Assembly: GCF_032362555.1 (NCBI RefSeq)
Contig: NC_083533.1
Coordinates: 4,283,001 to 4,347,000 of the forward strand
Reading direction: 5' to 3'
DNA length: 64,000 bases
DNA from: Amyelois transitella
Lineage: Eukaryota; Arthropoda; Insecta; Lepidoptera; Pyralidae
Shown piece by piece: positions 29,334-40,480 of the stretch (the stretch's first letter is position 1; the number at the start of each line of letters is the position of its first letter). Both the position numbers and the translations under genes were made by a program. The notes below the pieces were generated by a model. That model worked only from the letters and a program-made list of their open reading frames with translations, was not told the origin of the DNA and searched no databases.

Positions 29334-32300
29334 TCACGAGAAATCCAACGATTCCCTGCTGACCGTATTCACGAGGGCCTCGTGTTTCAAAGATTCAATT
29401 TTACTTTCGCTCACAACAACAATGTCCGTCATGAAATTACTGTGATACCTCTTCATGTGCTTGTTCAATAGGTAACTCCTAACGCCTGTGTAATCACAAA
29501 AGTTGCACTTGAAAGGTTTAGAACCGGTGTGTATAGTTTCATGGCATAACAGACTTTCCTTCCTAGTCGCTGTGTAATCGCAGAACTGACACTTCAAACC
29601 GTTCCCCATGTGCACGGTCAAATAATGTTTCTGCAACTCATATTTCCTTTTAGCGGAGTATTCACAATCTGAACATTTGTTCTCGTAATGCTCCTTCTGA
29701 TGTATAACGTATTGACATTTGTAAAATGTGTTGTACTCACACACTGGACATGCCAAATTGATGTCAGATTTGCTCCGTCTGTTGTGTAAAGAGATCTTGT
29801 CTTTGGTTTTAGTCGAGAAACCGCAGTGGATGCACTCGTACGGCCTGTTCCTTGTGCCCGTGTGGTGTCTCTGGTAGTGACGTTTGACAGCGGCCTTGTA
29901 ACGGGACGTGTACGTACACATGAGACATTGGAACGGTCTTTCCTTGTCGTCCGATTCCAATACTTTTATGTTTTTCCAGTCTATGCAATTTGGATCCGTC
30001 GTGTACTCTTTCTGGGTCTCATTCTGGTGATTAACGTAATCATCTTTATACCTCACATTCTGTTCAGCGCTGTAAAAACCCGTTGTAGCATCAATTTGAG
30101 AGTTATGTGTCTCCGTATAATCACTTTTGTTACCGTACACAACATCGTAATGCAATACCTTATGTTTCTTATGTTCGCACATGTAATAAGTTTCAAAATG
30201 GCAGTGTGGACAATGCAGAATATTGTCTTGCTTACTTCTGCCCCTGTGAATGTTCAATCTCCATTTGACTCTTGTGGAGAAATCGCACGTTTCACACTTA
30301 TAAGCTGTGTCAGTCACTTCGTTGTGAATTTTCGCCAAATGCCTAGTGATGTGACCTTCGTATTTAGTCACAAACGGACATTTATCGCACTTATAAAAAG
30401 ACATGGGTTTGTCTTTGCTCGCGTGAGTTCGGCTATGCTTCAAGAAGTTGTGGCGATACGCTGTCTCGAAATTACAATTGTCACATTTGTATTGTTTCTC
30501 TATGTTGTGTTTACGCTTGTGCGCTTTAAGATTCCACTTGAAATTGGCCGTATAATCGCATTGGTCACATTTAAACTTATTTTTTGGTTCGCTAGGCGCC
30601 TCATTGCCCGCCTGATGCTCGATTCTTATGTGCCTGGTGAGAGCGTTGCGATATTTGGACTTGTAGTTGCATTCGGAACAGCAATATTTCTTTTCAGTCG
30701 TGTGACCAATCATGTGCATGATCAGACCGGTCTTGTAAACGGTCGTGTAATCGCACACTTGACATTTCAACACTTTGGTGGGACACTTGCGTGCTTTTTT
30801 CACGTCTTTAGAATTGTTCGACATTTCTTTGCGTTTCTTTTTCATTCTTCTCGTGGATGGCGGTTCGTAGTTCCTGGAATTATAAAATTGATAAGGGATT
30901 TGAATCATACTTGTTTTTAAAGATTTGTAGTTCGATTTGAATATAAATCGAATTTGTAATGAGATATCAAATCTGTACTGTACATCTATTTATTTAAAAC
31001 TAGAGGCCGCCCGCGACTTCGTCCGCGTGGAATCAGCCTATGTGTTACTCTGGGTCTTCAGCTACCTGTTTACTCAATTTCATCGTAATCGGTTCAGTAG
31101 TTTTTGCGTGAAAGAGTAACAAACATCCATACTGACATCCTGACAAACAAACTTTCACATTTATAATATTAGTAGGATTCCCATTCCATATAATTTTCAA
31201 CATCATTTCAACACTTAATATTAACATCACTTATTAATTGTCACGTCTTTTGGTTTCACAACATTGGTTGACCTCAAATGAATTACTTAAAACTAAGTTT
31301 TCTGCCGCTTCCAAAGCGTCAGTGCAGGAGAAGCGGTAACGAACTGCACTGCAGCATTTGCTTACACATCTTTTTTGTAAACAAAAAAAGAATAGGACCA
31401 CTCCATCTTTTTCCCATGGATGTTATAAAAGGCGACTAAGGGATAGGCTTACAAACTTGGGATTCTTTTTTAGGCGCTGGGCTAGCAACCTGTCACTAGT
31501 TGAATCTCAATTCGACGGCCTCTGTGGCGCAGCGGTAATACGCTTGTCTGTGACACCGGGGGTCCCGGGTTCGAATCCCGGCCAGGGCATGATGAGAAAA
31601 GAACTTTTTCTGATTGGCCTGGGTCTTGGATGTTTATCTATATAAGTATTTATTATAAAATATAGTATCGTTGAGTTAGTATCTCGTAACACAAGTCTCG
31701 AACTACTTCGAGGCTAACTCAATCTGTGTAATTTGTCAAAAAAAAAAGAATTATATCGTTAAGCCAAATAGCTGAACGTGGCCATTCAGTCTTTTCAAGA
31801 CTGTTGGCTCTGTCTACTCCGCAAGACATATAGACGTGACCATATGTATGTATGTATGCTTACACATCTGTCATGTCCTCATCAGGCTCTTTCTCCTCCT
31901 CCTCCATCTCCACCTTGACCCAGACGCTAGCGAACATGTTATCCATACCGGTCTCATCTGCGCTTGTCTCACGTTTCACCGTACTCCTCACTTCCCTTGT
32001 AGAAGTTCCGGATTCATTCTTGGTAGATACGTTTGCGGGAATGGATTCTGAAATATAATGTTGTTGTTACATACATGTTGTGCCGTGTGGTTCCCGGCAT
32101 CAATAGAATAAATGATCACTCCATCTCTTTCCCATGGATGTCGTAAAAGACGACTAAGGGGTATGCTTATAAATTTAGGATTCTCCTTTTAGGCGATGGG
32201 CTAGCAACCTGTCACTATTTGAATCTCAATCTATCATTAAGCCAAAAAGGTGAATGTGGTCAATCAGTCTTTTTTACCCTGCAAGGGATGAAGACGTGAT

Positions 32301-32721
32301 TATATTTATGTCCCTTACAGGGTAGACAGAGCAGATAGTATTGAAAATACAAAGTAGTTGTACATAAAGTAGTGTTTGGAAGATGTAGTAAATATAATTA
32401 GATATTATTATAAATAGAATAGATTTTCAAAATTGGATACAATGTATCACTTTAAGTTATGAATATCATAGGCCTTTTTTTCTGGGAATTCCCGTGGGAG
32501 AGATGCCCCAAGCAAAAGCTAGCTTTGAAAATAAATTTATTTCTATTTTGCTAGCCTGGAAAGATGCCATGTGTACCTGATTCTCGAGGAGAATTTTCTT
32601 TCACGTTATCATCTTTATTTGAATGGTACGATTCTTTTGAACTGCCCGAATCTTCCGGAGATCTTTCAATTGCTTCTCTCGACTCCGTATCTGATAAACT
32701 TTCGCTGTCCGATTGTGCCAT
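29334..32721 (-). CDS. 13-finger C2H2 zinc-finger protein, paralogue A
   Basis: Exons 32721-32577, 32047-31864 and 30873-29334 join in frame (phases 1 and 2) into 622 residues. Residues 1-110 are acidic and Ser-rich (MAQSDSESLSDTESREA) and include the block [13 protein letters not shown], shared with paralogue B. The last exon begins NYEPPSTRRMKKK (basic, likely nuclear localisation) and encodes 13 fingers of the CxxCxY/F type in two groups (seven, an acidic linker of about 100 residues containing DPNCIDWKNIKVLESDD, then six). Fingers 6 and 9 lack the final His in both paralogues, so the degeneration is old. The C-terminus is SLDFS. The first exon is preceded by an acceptor (ATTCCAG), so a noncoding exon lies upstream. 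The probable role is DNA binding and transcription control; targets unknown. Confidence 0.9.
31000..31372 (-). mobile_element. Helitron-B and repeat III variant
   Basis: Antisense Helitron-B 31000-31178 (CTAGAGGCCGCCCGCGAC to TATTAGTAGGAT, with an internal deletion). At 31240-31360 lies the TTTTGGTTTCACAACATTGG / CTGCCGCTTCCAAAGCGTC variant of repeat III. Confidence 0.8.
31373..31858 (+). mobile_element. SINE-A interrupted by a tRNA-SINE
   Basis: SINE-A sense, 31373-31512 and about 31746-31858. The tRNA-SINE (31513-31740; head GTGGCGCAGCGGTAATACGC, B box GGTTCGAATCC) sits inside the SINE-A block AATCTCAATTC..ATTAAGCC. The SINE-A tail (TATGTATGTATG) ends six bases from the exon 2 donor of gene A. 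Confidence 0.9.
32080..32540 (+). mobile_element. SINE-A and repeat III remnants in intron 1 of gene A
   Basis: Sense SINE-A at 32080-32308. Then a worn SINE-A fragment and pieces of repeat III (AATAGATTTTCAAAATTGG near 32417; GAAAATAAATTTATTTCTA near 32527). Confidence 0.75.
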
Positions 32722-32746
32722 ATTGAAAAACCTGGAATGAAAAAAT

Positions 32747-33150
32747 ATATACATATCGTCACGTCTATATCCCTTGCGGGGTAGACAGAGCCAACAGTCT
32801 TGAAAAGATTGAATGGCCACATTCAGCTATTTAGCTTAATGATAGAATTGAGATTCAAATAGTGATGGGTTGCTGGCCCATTGCCTTAAAAAAAATCCCA
32901 AGTTTGTAAGCCTATCCCTTGGTCGCCTTTTACGACAGTCATGGGAAAGAGATGGAGTGGTCCTATTCTTTTTTGTACTGGTGCCGGGAACCACACCACC
33001 AACAGAGAACCACACAGCACAGAGGCCAACACTAATTCGGAGACATTTTAGATTTAGGGAGCGATCACGCTTCATTCCCAGAGGGGTAGGCAAATGTTTC
33101 AACTTGCCACGATAACTTCTTTCGCTTCACCCCTCATTACTGTGGGCATG
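32747..33150 (-). mobile_element. SINE-A (32747-33003) and degenerate LINE-A end
   Basis: Antisense SINE-A, full length except for changes in the head (CACACCACCAACAG). LINE-A remnants (CAGAGGGGTAGGCAAA, CTTGCCACGAT) follow at 33061-33150. Confidence 0.82.
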
Positions 33151-33195
33151 AACAGTGATGATGGTGTAGCTCTTACATAGTTGAAAATCACTTAC

Positions 33196-34138
33196 CGATA
33201 AAACTTATGTGTTCCGTGTATCAATTCGAGAATACGACAAAATCAAAGCACAGTGCTGACACAAAATAAGCAAGCAGAAAAGCGACGCTAAATGTTTTGT
33301 TTTAATTCTATTTTTAATGTTCATCCAAGTGTTTCTTCAGTGGTATTCAAGTAATGATTATTTTCAAACTATTACCACTTCACAAATGTTTGATTAGAAT
33401 TCTAAATAATATTATGACGGATGATAAACCTATGTAGTTTTTGTGAAAAAGACAGGTTAAATATTGATTGATGACAAAACGAACTTGACGAATGAAATGA
33501 CAGCAAAAAATGACGTCTTCAATATGTTGCAGCACCACTCACGTTATAAATTGTTGGATGCAACTTGAAAGTAGCTTTCGTGCCACATATATATGCGACA
33601 TGTTTCCTGTAACATTATTTGCAGATTTGCACAATGTAAAGACACAAAAACAATACCTTTTTTATCTGGTGGACTGGTGGATGACAGTGTGTCATTGTCT
33701 CGGTGTTAAACTTGGTTGATATTTCAATATATATTTGATAGTAGTGTGCTATCCTGGTGTAAATGGGGCTTTATATTTTGACAGTTGAAGAAACGTTCCG
33801 TTTTCAGGCAAAAAATGTTTTAATTTTTATTTCTTTTAATTTATTTTTTACTGCAACCAAGCAAATATAACCTCTGTTATGACCATTTTGTTGTGAAAAT
33901 ATAATTTTAACCTATCAATGATTATAATTAATAATAATGTGTTTAATTTTAAATACATAAAAGAAAAAATCACAAAAAATTTTTAGTAGGTTTGACATTT
34001 TTTTCTTTCATTGCTATCGTTCTGTCATTTAAAATTCATTGATTTTTTTACAGATTTTTTCTCATTCATGTGTTGTGGTTTATCGATTAAATACAAAAAA
34101 ATTGTTTATAATTTTAACAATATTTTGTAAATTAATGG
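33196..34138. promoter_or_regulatory. Shared divergent promoter of zinc-finger paralogues A and B
   Basis: Minus-strand donor TATCG|GTAAGTG at 33195 and plus-strand donor TTAATGG|GTGAGTTG at 34139 mark probable noncoding first exons of A and B. The roughly 0.9 kb between them is free of interspersed repeats and AT-rich, with a DRE-like TATCGATTA at 34081. The transcription starts themselves are not defined. Confidence 0.55.
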
Positions 34139-34702
34139 GTGAGTTGTCTCTTATCTATAACCTAGAACTGGACCGACAAATTTTCGTACTTTTTTCTCCA
34201 ATGTAAAAGTTGTTTATCGACAACTTTTTGGTCAGCAAAAATAGAATTTTAGGTTTACAAAATAGGTAATGGTTTTCCGTCTGTGCTTAATGCTATGTCA
34301 GTATTTTTACGTGTCAATTACGTATTACAAGTTTTTTTAAAAATCATAACACAATTTATTTTTATGTACTTAGCTCAAGAAGAAACCTTGATTTAAAAAC
34401 AAAAATTGTGTTATTGAATAAAAGGTAGACAATTGATATATTATTTAAGTGTCTTATGTAGGCGGGTAATTGCCCATTTTGAAAATTCTTTTTTTAAGTG
34501 CAAGATGGGGTGCTGCTAGGCTTTTATCACAAAGGATATGCAGTATGAAATTAAAACTTTACTCAGCCTTAAATTATGTAGTTTCTCCTCACCATAAGAG
34601 ATCAGTAAGCACTAAAACTAATATATGTATGTCAAAAAAGGTAGAATTTGAACCTGTGCCTCCATGTGCATCTTACTTATAATAAGTAAATATTCAGCAA
34701 AT

Positions 34703-34956
34703 AATACATATAATCACATCTATATCTCTTGTAGGCTAGCCAGAGCCAACAGTCTTTAAAAGACTGATATGCTACGTTCAGCTGTTTGGCTAAATGATAG
34801 AATTGAGATTCAAATAGTGACAGGTTGCCAGCCTATTGCCTAAAAGAAGAATCCCAACTTTATAAGCCTATCCCTTAGTCGCCTTTTACAACATCCACGG
34901 GGAAAGAGATGGAGTGGTCCTATTTTTTTTTCTATTGGTGCTAGGAACCACAGTGC
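34703..34956 (-). mobile_element. SINE-A, antisense
   Basis: Lies in the leader intron of gene B, with its head-side end 35 bases before the acceptor (TTATTTCAG at 34991). The head is damaged (GCTAGGAACCACAGTGC). Confidence 0.88.
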
Positions 34957-35003
34957 ACAAATAATAATAATACTCTAATAACTTATTTCAGGATTCTTTT
35001 ATA

Positions 35004-38000
35004 ATGGATCGAGGCAACATAACTGACGCTGATTCTGACAGCACTGTTGACACTATAAAGTCATCAGAATTAGATTCTGACAAGGATTTGATAGATGCCA
35101 TTAGTCCAAGACGAACATGTTACACCAAATACGGCGTTAGACCTGACAGTTCAATCCAAGGTGGCAATCAAGTAGCCAACAATGAATCCAGAAACGAAGA
35201 GTCTCACGATTTGAATCAAGAATCAGACAATACTAACGAAAGCCCAACTACAAATACGAACGAGGAATGCCACACAAAAAAGTTACGCAGTAAAATTGCA
35301 AAGATTAAATTGAAATTGAAACACGATTCTGTTGCTGGTGACAACGGCCAATCAGGGCCGAGCGTTGGTGCCGACAAATTGAAAACGGGCATTGAGAACC
35401 AATCAGAAGCTCACACGAACGATACGGATGATGTGATGAACATGTTTGCGAGCGTATGGGTCAAAGTGGAGGTTGAAGAGGACGATGACAATATAGTCCA
35501 AGACGATGTGAACGATGTGTAAGTATTTTTTTTATGATTAAATATTTTGCCAGTGACAAGGTATTTTGGTGAGAGAGAGATTCTCCAGGGTTTGTAGTTT
35601 AGAATAATACTCCGTTTCAGAAGGTGAGAATGGAAAGACGAAAGGTTGTCCTCTGAGTACTTGGTGGATGAAACGTTGGAAGGTTTGGCCTGCGTTCTTG
35701 AGACCTGGACACATTCGTGGGAATTCGAATAGTCCCATCGGTGTGATGATGGCTGTCTTCTCGATGTCTTCCTCACGAACCATCAGTTGTTGATAAGCTC
35801 GATTTAAATCCAAAACTGAGAATATGGTCTTCCCGGCAAGCTGGTATGGGTTCGTCTCTGGCGGATTGTAGAGGAGGTCGCTGATTTGCTCTATGTCTTG
35901 CTTTTCTAGACGAGCGATGACCATCTGCGCCATCTTCTGTTCACCCTTCTTTTGGTCGTGGGTGGCAGCCTCGAAACTGTAGAACCATAGACGTGGTCGG
36001 TCGCGCCAGAATGGTGGTATCCGCAGAGCGATGGACCTGCTGCGATACCCAGTTGCTGGCTTGCTGTGAGACTGCTTGCGGAGTGAGGAGTGATGATGCT
36101 GAGGATTGGAGTTGATGATGATGGAGAAGGTTGCTTCCAATCACGTCGGCAAGTAGGGCAAGCTCTTCCAGTGCGGTTTTTGAGCTAAATGATTCACTTA
36201 CGGCGAGGACAGAGCGAATATGTGCCGGTAGGTGGTTGGTCCACATGAGTCGTAGCGTGGAGTCGGGAATTCTGTCTCGAGCGAGATCGCGCATCCGTCG
36301 TAGCAGGTGGGTCGGCTTCTGGTCGCCTAGTTCCATTTCGGACAGAAGCTTTTGGAATTGCCGGCTGTCCGATTCTTCGTAGGCGGTGATGAGACGCTCT
36401 TTGATAGCCGACTCACCGAGCTTCCTGGTCCTGTCTCCACCCGCACTCACTCTCATCGACTTCGGCGACCGACGCGTCTACGCAGCCCACGCCTGGATCT
36501 CATCGGCGGCGTCTCTTCTCCAGCGTGGCAGCTCTGCACGATTTCTCCCGGCGCCAACAAGTCAACTTCGCTCTCTACTGTCTCCACTCACCGCAGACTA
36601 CGAGCAACGCAACGGCTCACTCCTGACTCACTAGGACTTCGAGCAACTTCCGACTCACTGGAAGACAACTGGCACTTGCAAGCTACAACTGAAGCACAGA
36701 TTGCACAGCAAGATCAAGACTTCAGACCTCCGGTCTTGGGGGGGAGTACTGTGGCGACATCTCTACGCCACTCGTCACAACATCAAATCACACAACAACT
36801 GTCAATCATCCCGAAGAAATCGACGCGCTCAGCCAATAGCAGCGAAGAACCCAAATCGCGATTTCAGAGATTTCACGGATTGGAGCTATATATACAACCT
36901 CCGACACAACATCGTCGGAGCCGCGGTTCCCCAGGCATAACACCTAGCCTGGCGGAAGATCTTCCCTTTGGTGGCGGTCGAGCCGAATCATCGCTCCCGC
37001 TACAGTATTAATTGTCTCTCTGAATGTTTGTGAGTAACATATAGGCAATTTTTTGTACAACAAAAGAAAGACTGATAGGCCATGTTCAGCTGATTGGCTT
37101 AATGATAGAATTGGGATTCAAATAGTGACAGGTTGCTAGCCCATCGCCTAAAATAAGAATCTCAAGTTTATAAGCCTATCCCTTAAAACATACATACTAA
37201 TATTATAAATAAGAAATACTATTGTAAAACAATAAATCTATTCTATTCTATTCTACTATGAGAAAGACATACACCTACATACATCTATCTGTAGAAATAT
37301 ATGCATTTAGTCAATATTAGGGACCTTCCCCGGCTTCGGATGGGTAGCATTGACAGATGTAAACTTTCCTCAGAAAAACCACTCTCCAACATTTCAAACG
37401 GGAGAACAAAATCCACAGTGAAACTTTAAGTTTCAACTATAAATTAAACTTTTAATTTATACATACATGTATGTATGCATGTATAAATTAAAAGTTTTTT
37501 ATACATATACATAAGTCACGCCTCTTTCCTGGAGGGGTAGGCAGGTCACATTATTATATACATACTTTTTTTTTAAATATTAATAAATTTACACCTACAC
37601 AGAAACTACGAACCGCCCGGCGCGAAACGTACGAGACAGCGCAAAAAGAGAGATGGCGAGAAGAAACAGCGCGCCCGTCCCACGAAAACGCTGAACTGCA
37701 CCGTGTGCGACTACACGACCGTCTACAAAACATGTCTGGTCATGCACATGATTGGTCACACCTCAGACAAGCCGCACAGCTGTCCAATGTGCGGATACAA
37801 ATCTAAATACCGCAATTCACTGACGCGCCACATGAAAATACAACACCAGAGTGAAGATACGCCGTTAGCGGAGTGCGCCAAAGTGTTTAGTTGTGACGAG
37901 TGTGATTACAAAACGCATTTTAAGTGGAATCTGCGTGCGCATAAGCGGAAGCATAATTTGGTTAAGCAGTTTAAGTGTCAGCATTGTGATTACGAGACTG

Positions 38001-39172
38001 CGTATAGGCACAATTATTTGAAGCACAGTCGCACGCACGAGAATAGCAATAAGGAGCCGTCGTTCTATAAATGTGATAAGTGCACGTTTGTGACTAAGTT
38101 CGAGGGCCATATAGCGAGGCATTTGGCGAAGATTCATAACGAGGTGACTGACACCGCGTATAAGTGTGATATGTGTGATTTTTCCACTAGAGTCAGGTGG
38201 AGGTTGAATATTCACAAGGCTAGGAGTCGCCAAGAGAATGTTCTGGTGTGTGCGTATTGCGATTTCCAAACTTATTTCATGTGTGAGAGTAAAAAGCATA
38301 AAGTGTTGCATTACGATGTTATGTATGGTCATAAAGGCCAACTTAGTGTGAGTACGGAATGTAAACCTACGGATATGAACGAGCATAATTCTCAAATTGA
38401 TGCGACAACTGGATTGCCCACGTATGCTAAAGAAGATATGAATGTGCATGATGATTATTTAGATTATACGCAACATCAGGACACTACGAAGTCTCAAAGG
38501 AAATACATGATTGATCCGAACTGCATAGACTGGAATAACATCCAAGTGTTGGAGTCTGACGATAAAGATAGACCGTTCCAATGTCACATGTGTTCGTACA
38601 CGTCTCGCTTCAAGGCTTCAGTGCAAAGGCATTTTCAAAGGCACCACACCGGCTCGCAAAACAGGCCATACAAGTGCATAAATTGTGATTTCTCAACAAA
38701 AACTAAAGATCAGATCGCTTTGCACAATAAGAGGAGCAAGTCTGAGGTCGGTTTGTACTGCGCTGTTTGCAAGTTTACGACCAACTTCAAATGTCAGTAT
38801 GTGATGCATCAGAAACGTCACTACGAGAACAAATGTACAGAGTGCGATTACTCGTGCAAGCACAAGTACGAGTTGCAGAAACATTACATGACTATTCACA
38901 TGGGGAACGGTCACAAATGTCAGTATTGTAATTACATCGCAGCGAGGAAGGAGAGCCTGTTGTGTCACGAGACGATTCACACGGGCATAAAGCCTTTCAA
39001 GTGTAATCATTGCGAATACATGTCTGTACGTAGATCGCTACTGAATAATCATGTGAGACGTTATCATAGTCACTTGTTGTCCGATGTAGTTGTTGTTAGT
39101 GATAGTAAAATAGAGTCTTTGAAACATGTAGGCAGTATAGATGAGGTGAATAAAGGTTTAGATTTGTCGTAG
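35004..39172 (+). CDS. 13-finger C2H2 zinc-finger protein, paralogue B
   Basis: Exons 35004-35518 and 37603-39172 join in frame (phase 2) into 694 residues. The first exon is an acidic, Ser/Asp/Asn-rich region ([16 protein letters not shown]) ending with [17 protein letters not shown], homologous to exon 2 of paralogue A. The second starts [15 protein letters not shown] and encodes the same 13-finger layout as A, with fingers 6 and 9 again missing the last His, and the linker [17 protein letters not shown]. The fingers are strongly similar between paralogues, while the N-terminal regions differ. The only intron holds a scrambled LTR retroelement and SINE pieces. The stop TAG lies inside the start of a SINE-A, and the protein ends GLDLS, close to the SLDFS of A. 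ATG 35004 follows an acceptor at 34991. Confidence 0.9.
35538..36456 (-). pseudogene. Scrambled Gypsy-type LTR retrotransposon internal fragment
   Basis: The minus strand encodes Gypsy-like gag and reverse-transcriptase pieces in the wrong order: first a gag C-terminal half (about 36440-36150, around [17 protein letters not shown]), then a gag N-terminal piece (around 36020-35870), then an RT piece (35850-35660, around [13 protein letters not shown] and [18 protein letters not shown]). Frames change between pieces, and protease, RNase H and integrase are absent. It cannot be functional. It lies in the intron of zinc-finger gene B. Confidence 0.8.
36457..37004 (+). mobile_element. 3' end of the LTR element: polypurine tract and LTR (36750-37004)
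   Basis: A purine tract (CTTGGGGGGGAG) precedes an LTR that starts TGTGGCGACATC and ends CGCTACA (255 bp), with a TATA-like GGAGCTATATATACAACC. Its plus orientation is opposite to the neighbouring gag/RT pieces, so the element is inverted or composite. The same LTR occurs alone at 51524-51777. Confidence 0.8.
37069..37560. repeat. SINE-A fragment, repeat III tail, palindrome, LINE-A end
   Basis: Antisense SINE-A part at 37069-37188. A TATTC tail of repeat III at 37225-37255. A perfect 17-bp inverted repeat (ACTTTTAATTTATACAT) at 37448-37464 and 37479-37495. A short antisense LINE-A end at 37512-37552. The acceptor of the zinc-finger exon follows at 37602. Confidence 0.8.
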
Positions 39173-39355
39173 AAGGCGATTAAGGGATTGGTTATATAAA
39201 CTTGGGATTCCTCTTTTAGGTGATGGGCTAGCAATCTGTCACTATTTGTATCTCAATTCTATCATTAAGCCAAGCAGTTAAACGTGGCCTATCAGTCTTT
39301 TCAAGACTGATGGCTCTGTCAACCCCTCAAGGCATATAGACATGATTTTATGTAT
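39163..39355 (+). mobile_element. SINE-A, sense, overlapping the stop codon of gene B
   Basis: TTGTCGTAGAAGGCGATTAA corresponds to the internal SINE-A block ATGTCGTAAAAGGCGACTAA. The copy is 5'-truncated exactly at the end of the coding sequence and continues to CATATAGACATGATTTTATG. Confidence 0.85.
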
Positions 39356-40204
39356 GTCATTTAAGATTTATCAGATAACTGTTATTTGCCTTCAAAAACT
39401 AGAAATTATGTCCTCTATGGACCGTCTCGCTTGATAAAAACCTGTTTTGTTCATTTATCTTAAAGTAGAAGGAATGGAGGGATAAGTGCAATTGACGTGG
39501 CCATAGACTAGTGTTTTTTATAAATTCAACTATAACATATAAAAAAAATTATTTATTTGCTTATAGACTGCGCGTTGGAATATGGAGCCAGGCCTAGTGT
39601 TGCCGCATTATCGATAGTTCGACTACGCGATAGTTGACCTTGAAAATTGTCCATAGTATCGATAGGCCTATCGATATTATCGATAGCTCAGTTTGGTACA
39701 AAAGTACTTATAAAAAACTACAATATTATAGTAATTTCGATGAAGCTTCAATAAAATAGAATAGTTTTTTTTTCAAAATTGGATACAAGGTATCACTTAT
39801 TGACGTCAGATCATTTAAATCCAATTATATCTACTACCGCTTCCAAAGCGCATGTGTAGGTAGAAGAAGCGGCGGAACAAACTACATTGCAGCATTTCCG
39901 GACGTCAATTTGCAAATATAGATCTCTTAAATCAATGGATGGTTTATTGATTTTTTAAAGATAGCAAAACTATCGATACCTATGTATAATATATATAGTT
40001 ATTGCAATAGCAGCAAGAGTATCGATTTAATTGTACGAGGGATTATTCATTGGATCGAGTACAACTCGCTCTAATCATTCTGAACTCTGTGTCATGTCGA
40101 GACAAGTGTATTTGAAATGTATATATATGTATAGTTGGTCTAATAAAGTGTCATATTAAATATTATATGTAGAAATGTTGTTTCTCTTGTATTCTTACCT
40201 TAGT
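39356..40204. repeat. Repeat III copy and a cluster of TATCGATA motifs
   Basis: Several TATCGAT-type octamers (near 39609, 39657, 39670, 39680, 39972 and 40020) surround an antisense repeat III (39750-39930). TATCGATA is the binding site of the insect factor DREF. No gene start is evident. Confidence 0.5.
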
Positions 40205-40465
40205 TAGAAACATCGATGCTCTTACGACGAGGGAAAAATCGTGAGGAAACCTGCACATTCAGGCAACTGGATGTGTGACCATGATCGATGCAATACGGGT
40301 TAGGTTTCGGAGGTCAGATGGGAGTTGCTTCGTGTAAAAACCTAACTCACCCAATCCAGGATCCTTAGTCAAAGGCATACCCCGGACGTCTCCAGAGTGG
40401 TGAGGATGCAACCGGGACTAAAGCCAGTCACGATGTTTCCCTCGCCGTAAGAGCAACGGTTAGCA
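40205..40465. repeat. Repeat IV copy
   Basis: Reads CGTGAGGAAACCTGCACATT, TGTGACCATGATCGATGC, TTTCGGAGGTCAGATGGG, ACCCAATCCAGGATCC and GTGGTGAGGATGCAACCGGG. An inverted copy lies at 46384-46610, and pieces at 8749 and 18440. The family type (LINE 3' end or SINE) is not established. Confidence 0.7.
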
Positions 40466-40480
40466 CTCAATCTAATGTGT

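Noticed and set aside
29826-30920. 364-codon plus-strand frame
   Set aside because: It is exactly antisense to the zinc-finger exon of paralogue A; hydrophobic composition and absence of splice signals mark it as a shadow.
36352-37011. 219-codon plus-strand frame
   Set aside because: It runs from antisense gag through the polypurine tract and the LTR of a broken retroelement, so it is not a gene.
37865-38449. 194-codon minus-strand frame, and 38693-39010
   Set aside because: Antisense shadows of the paralogue B zinc-finger exon.
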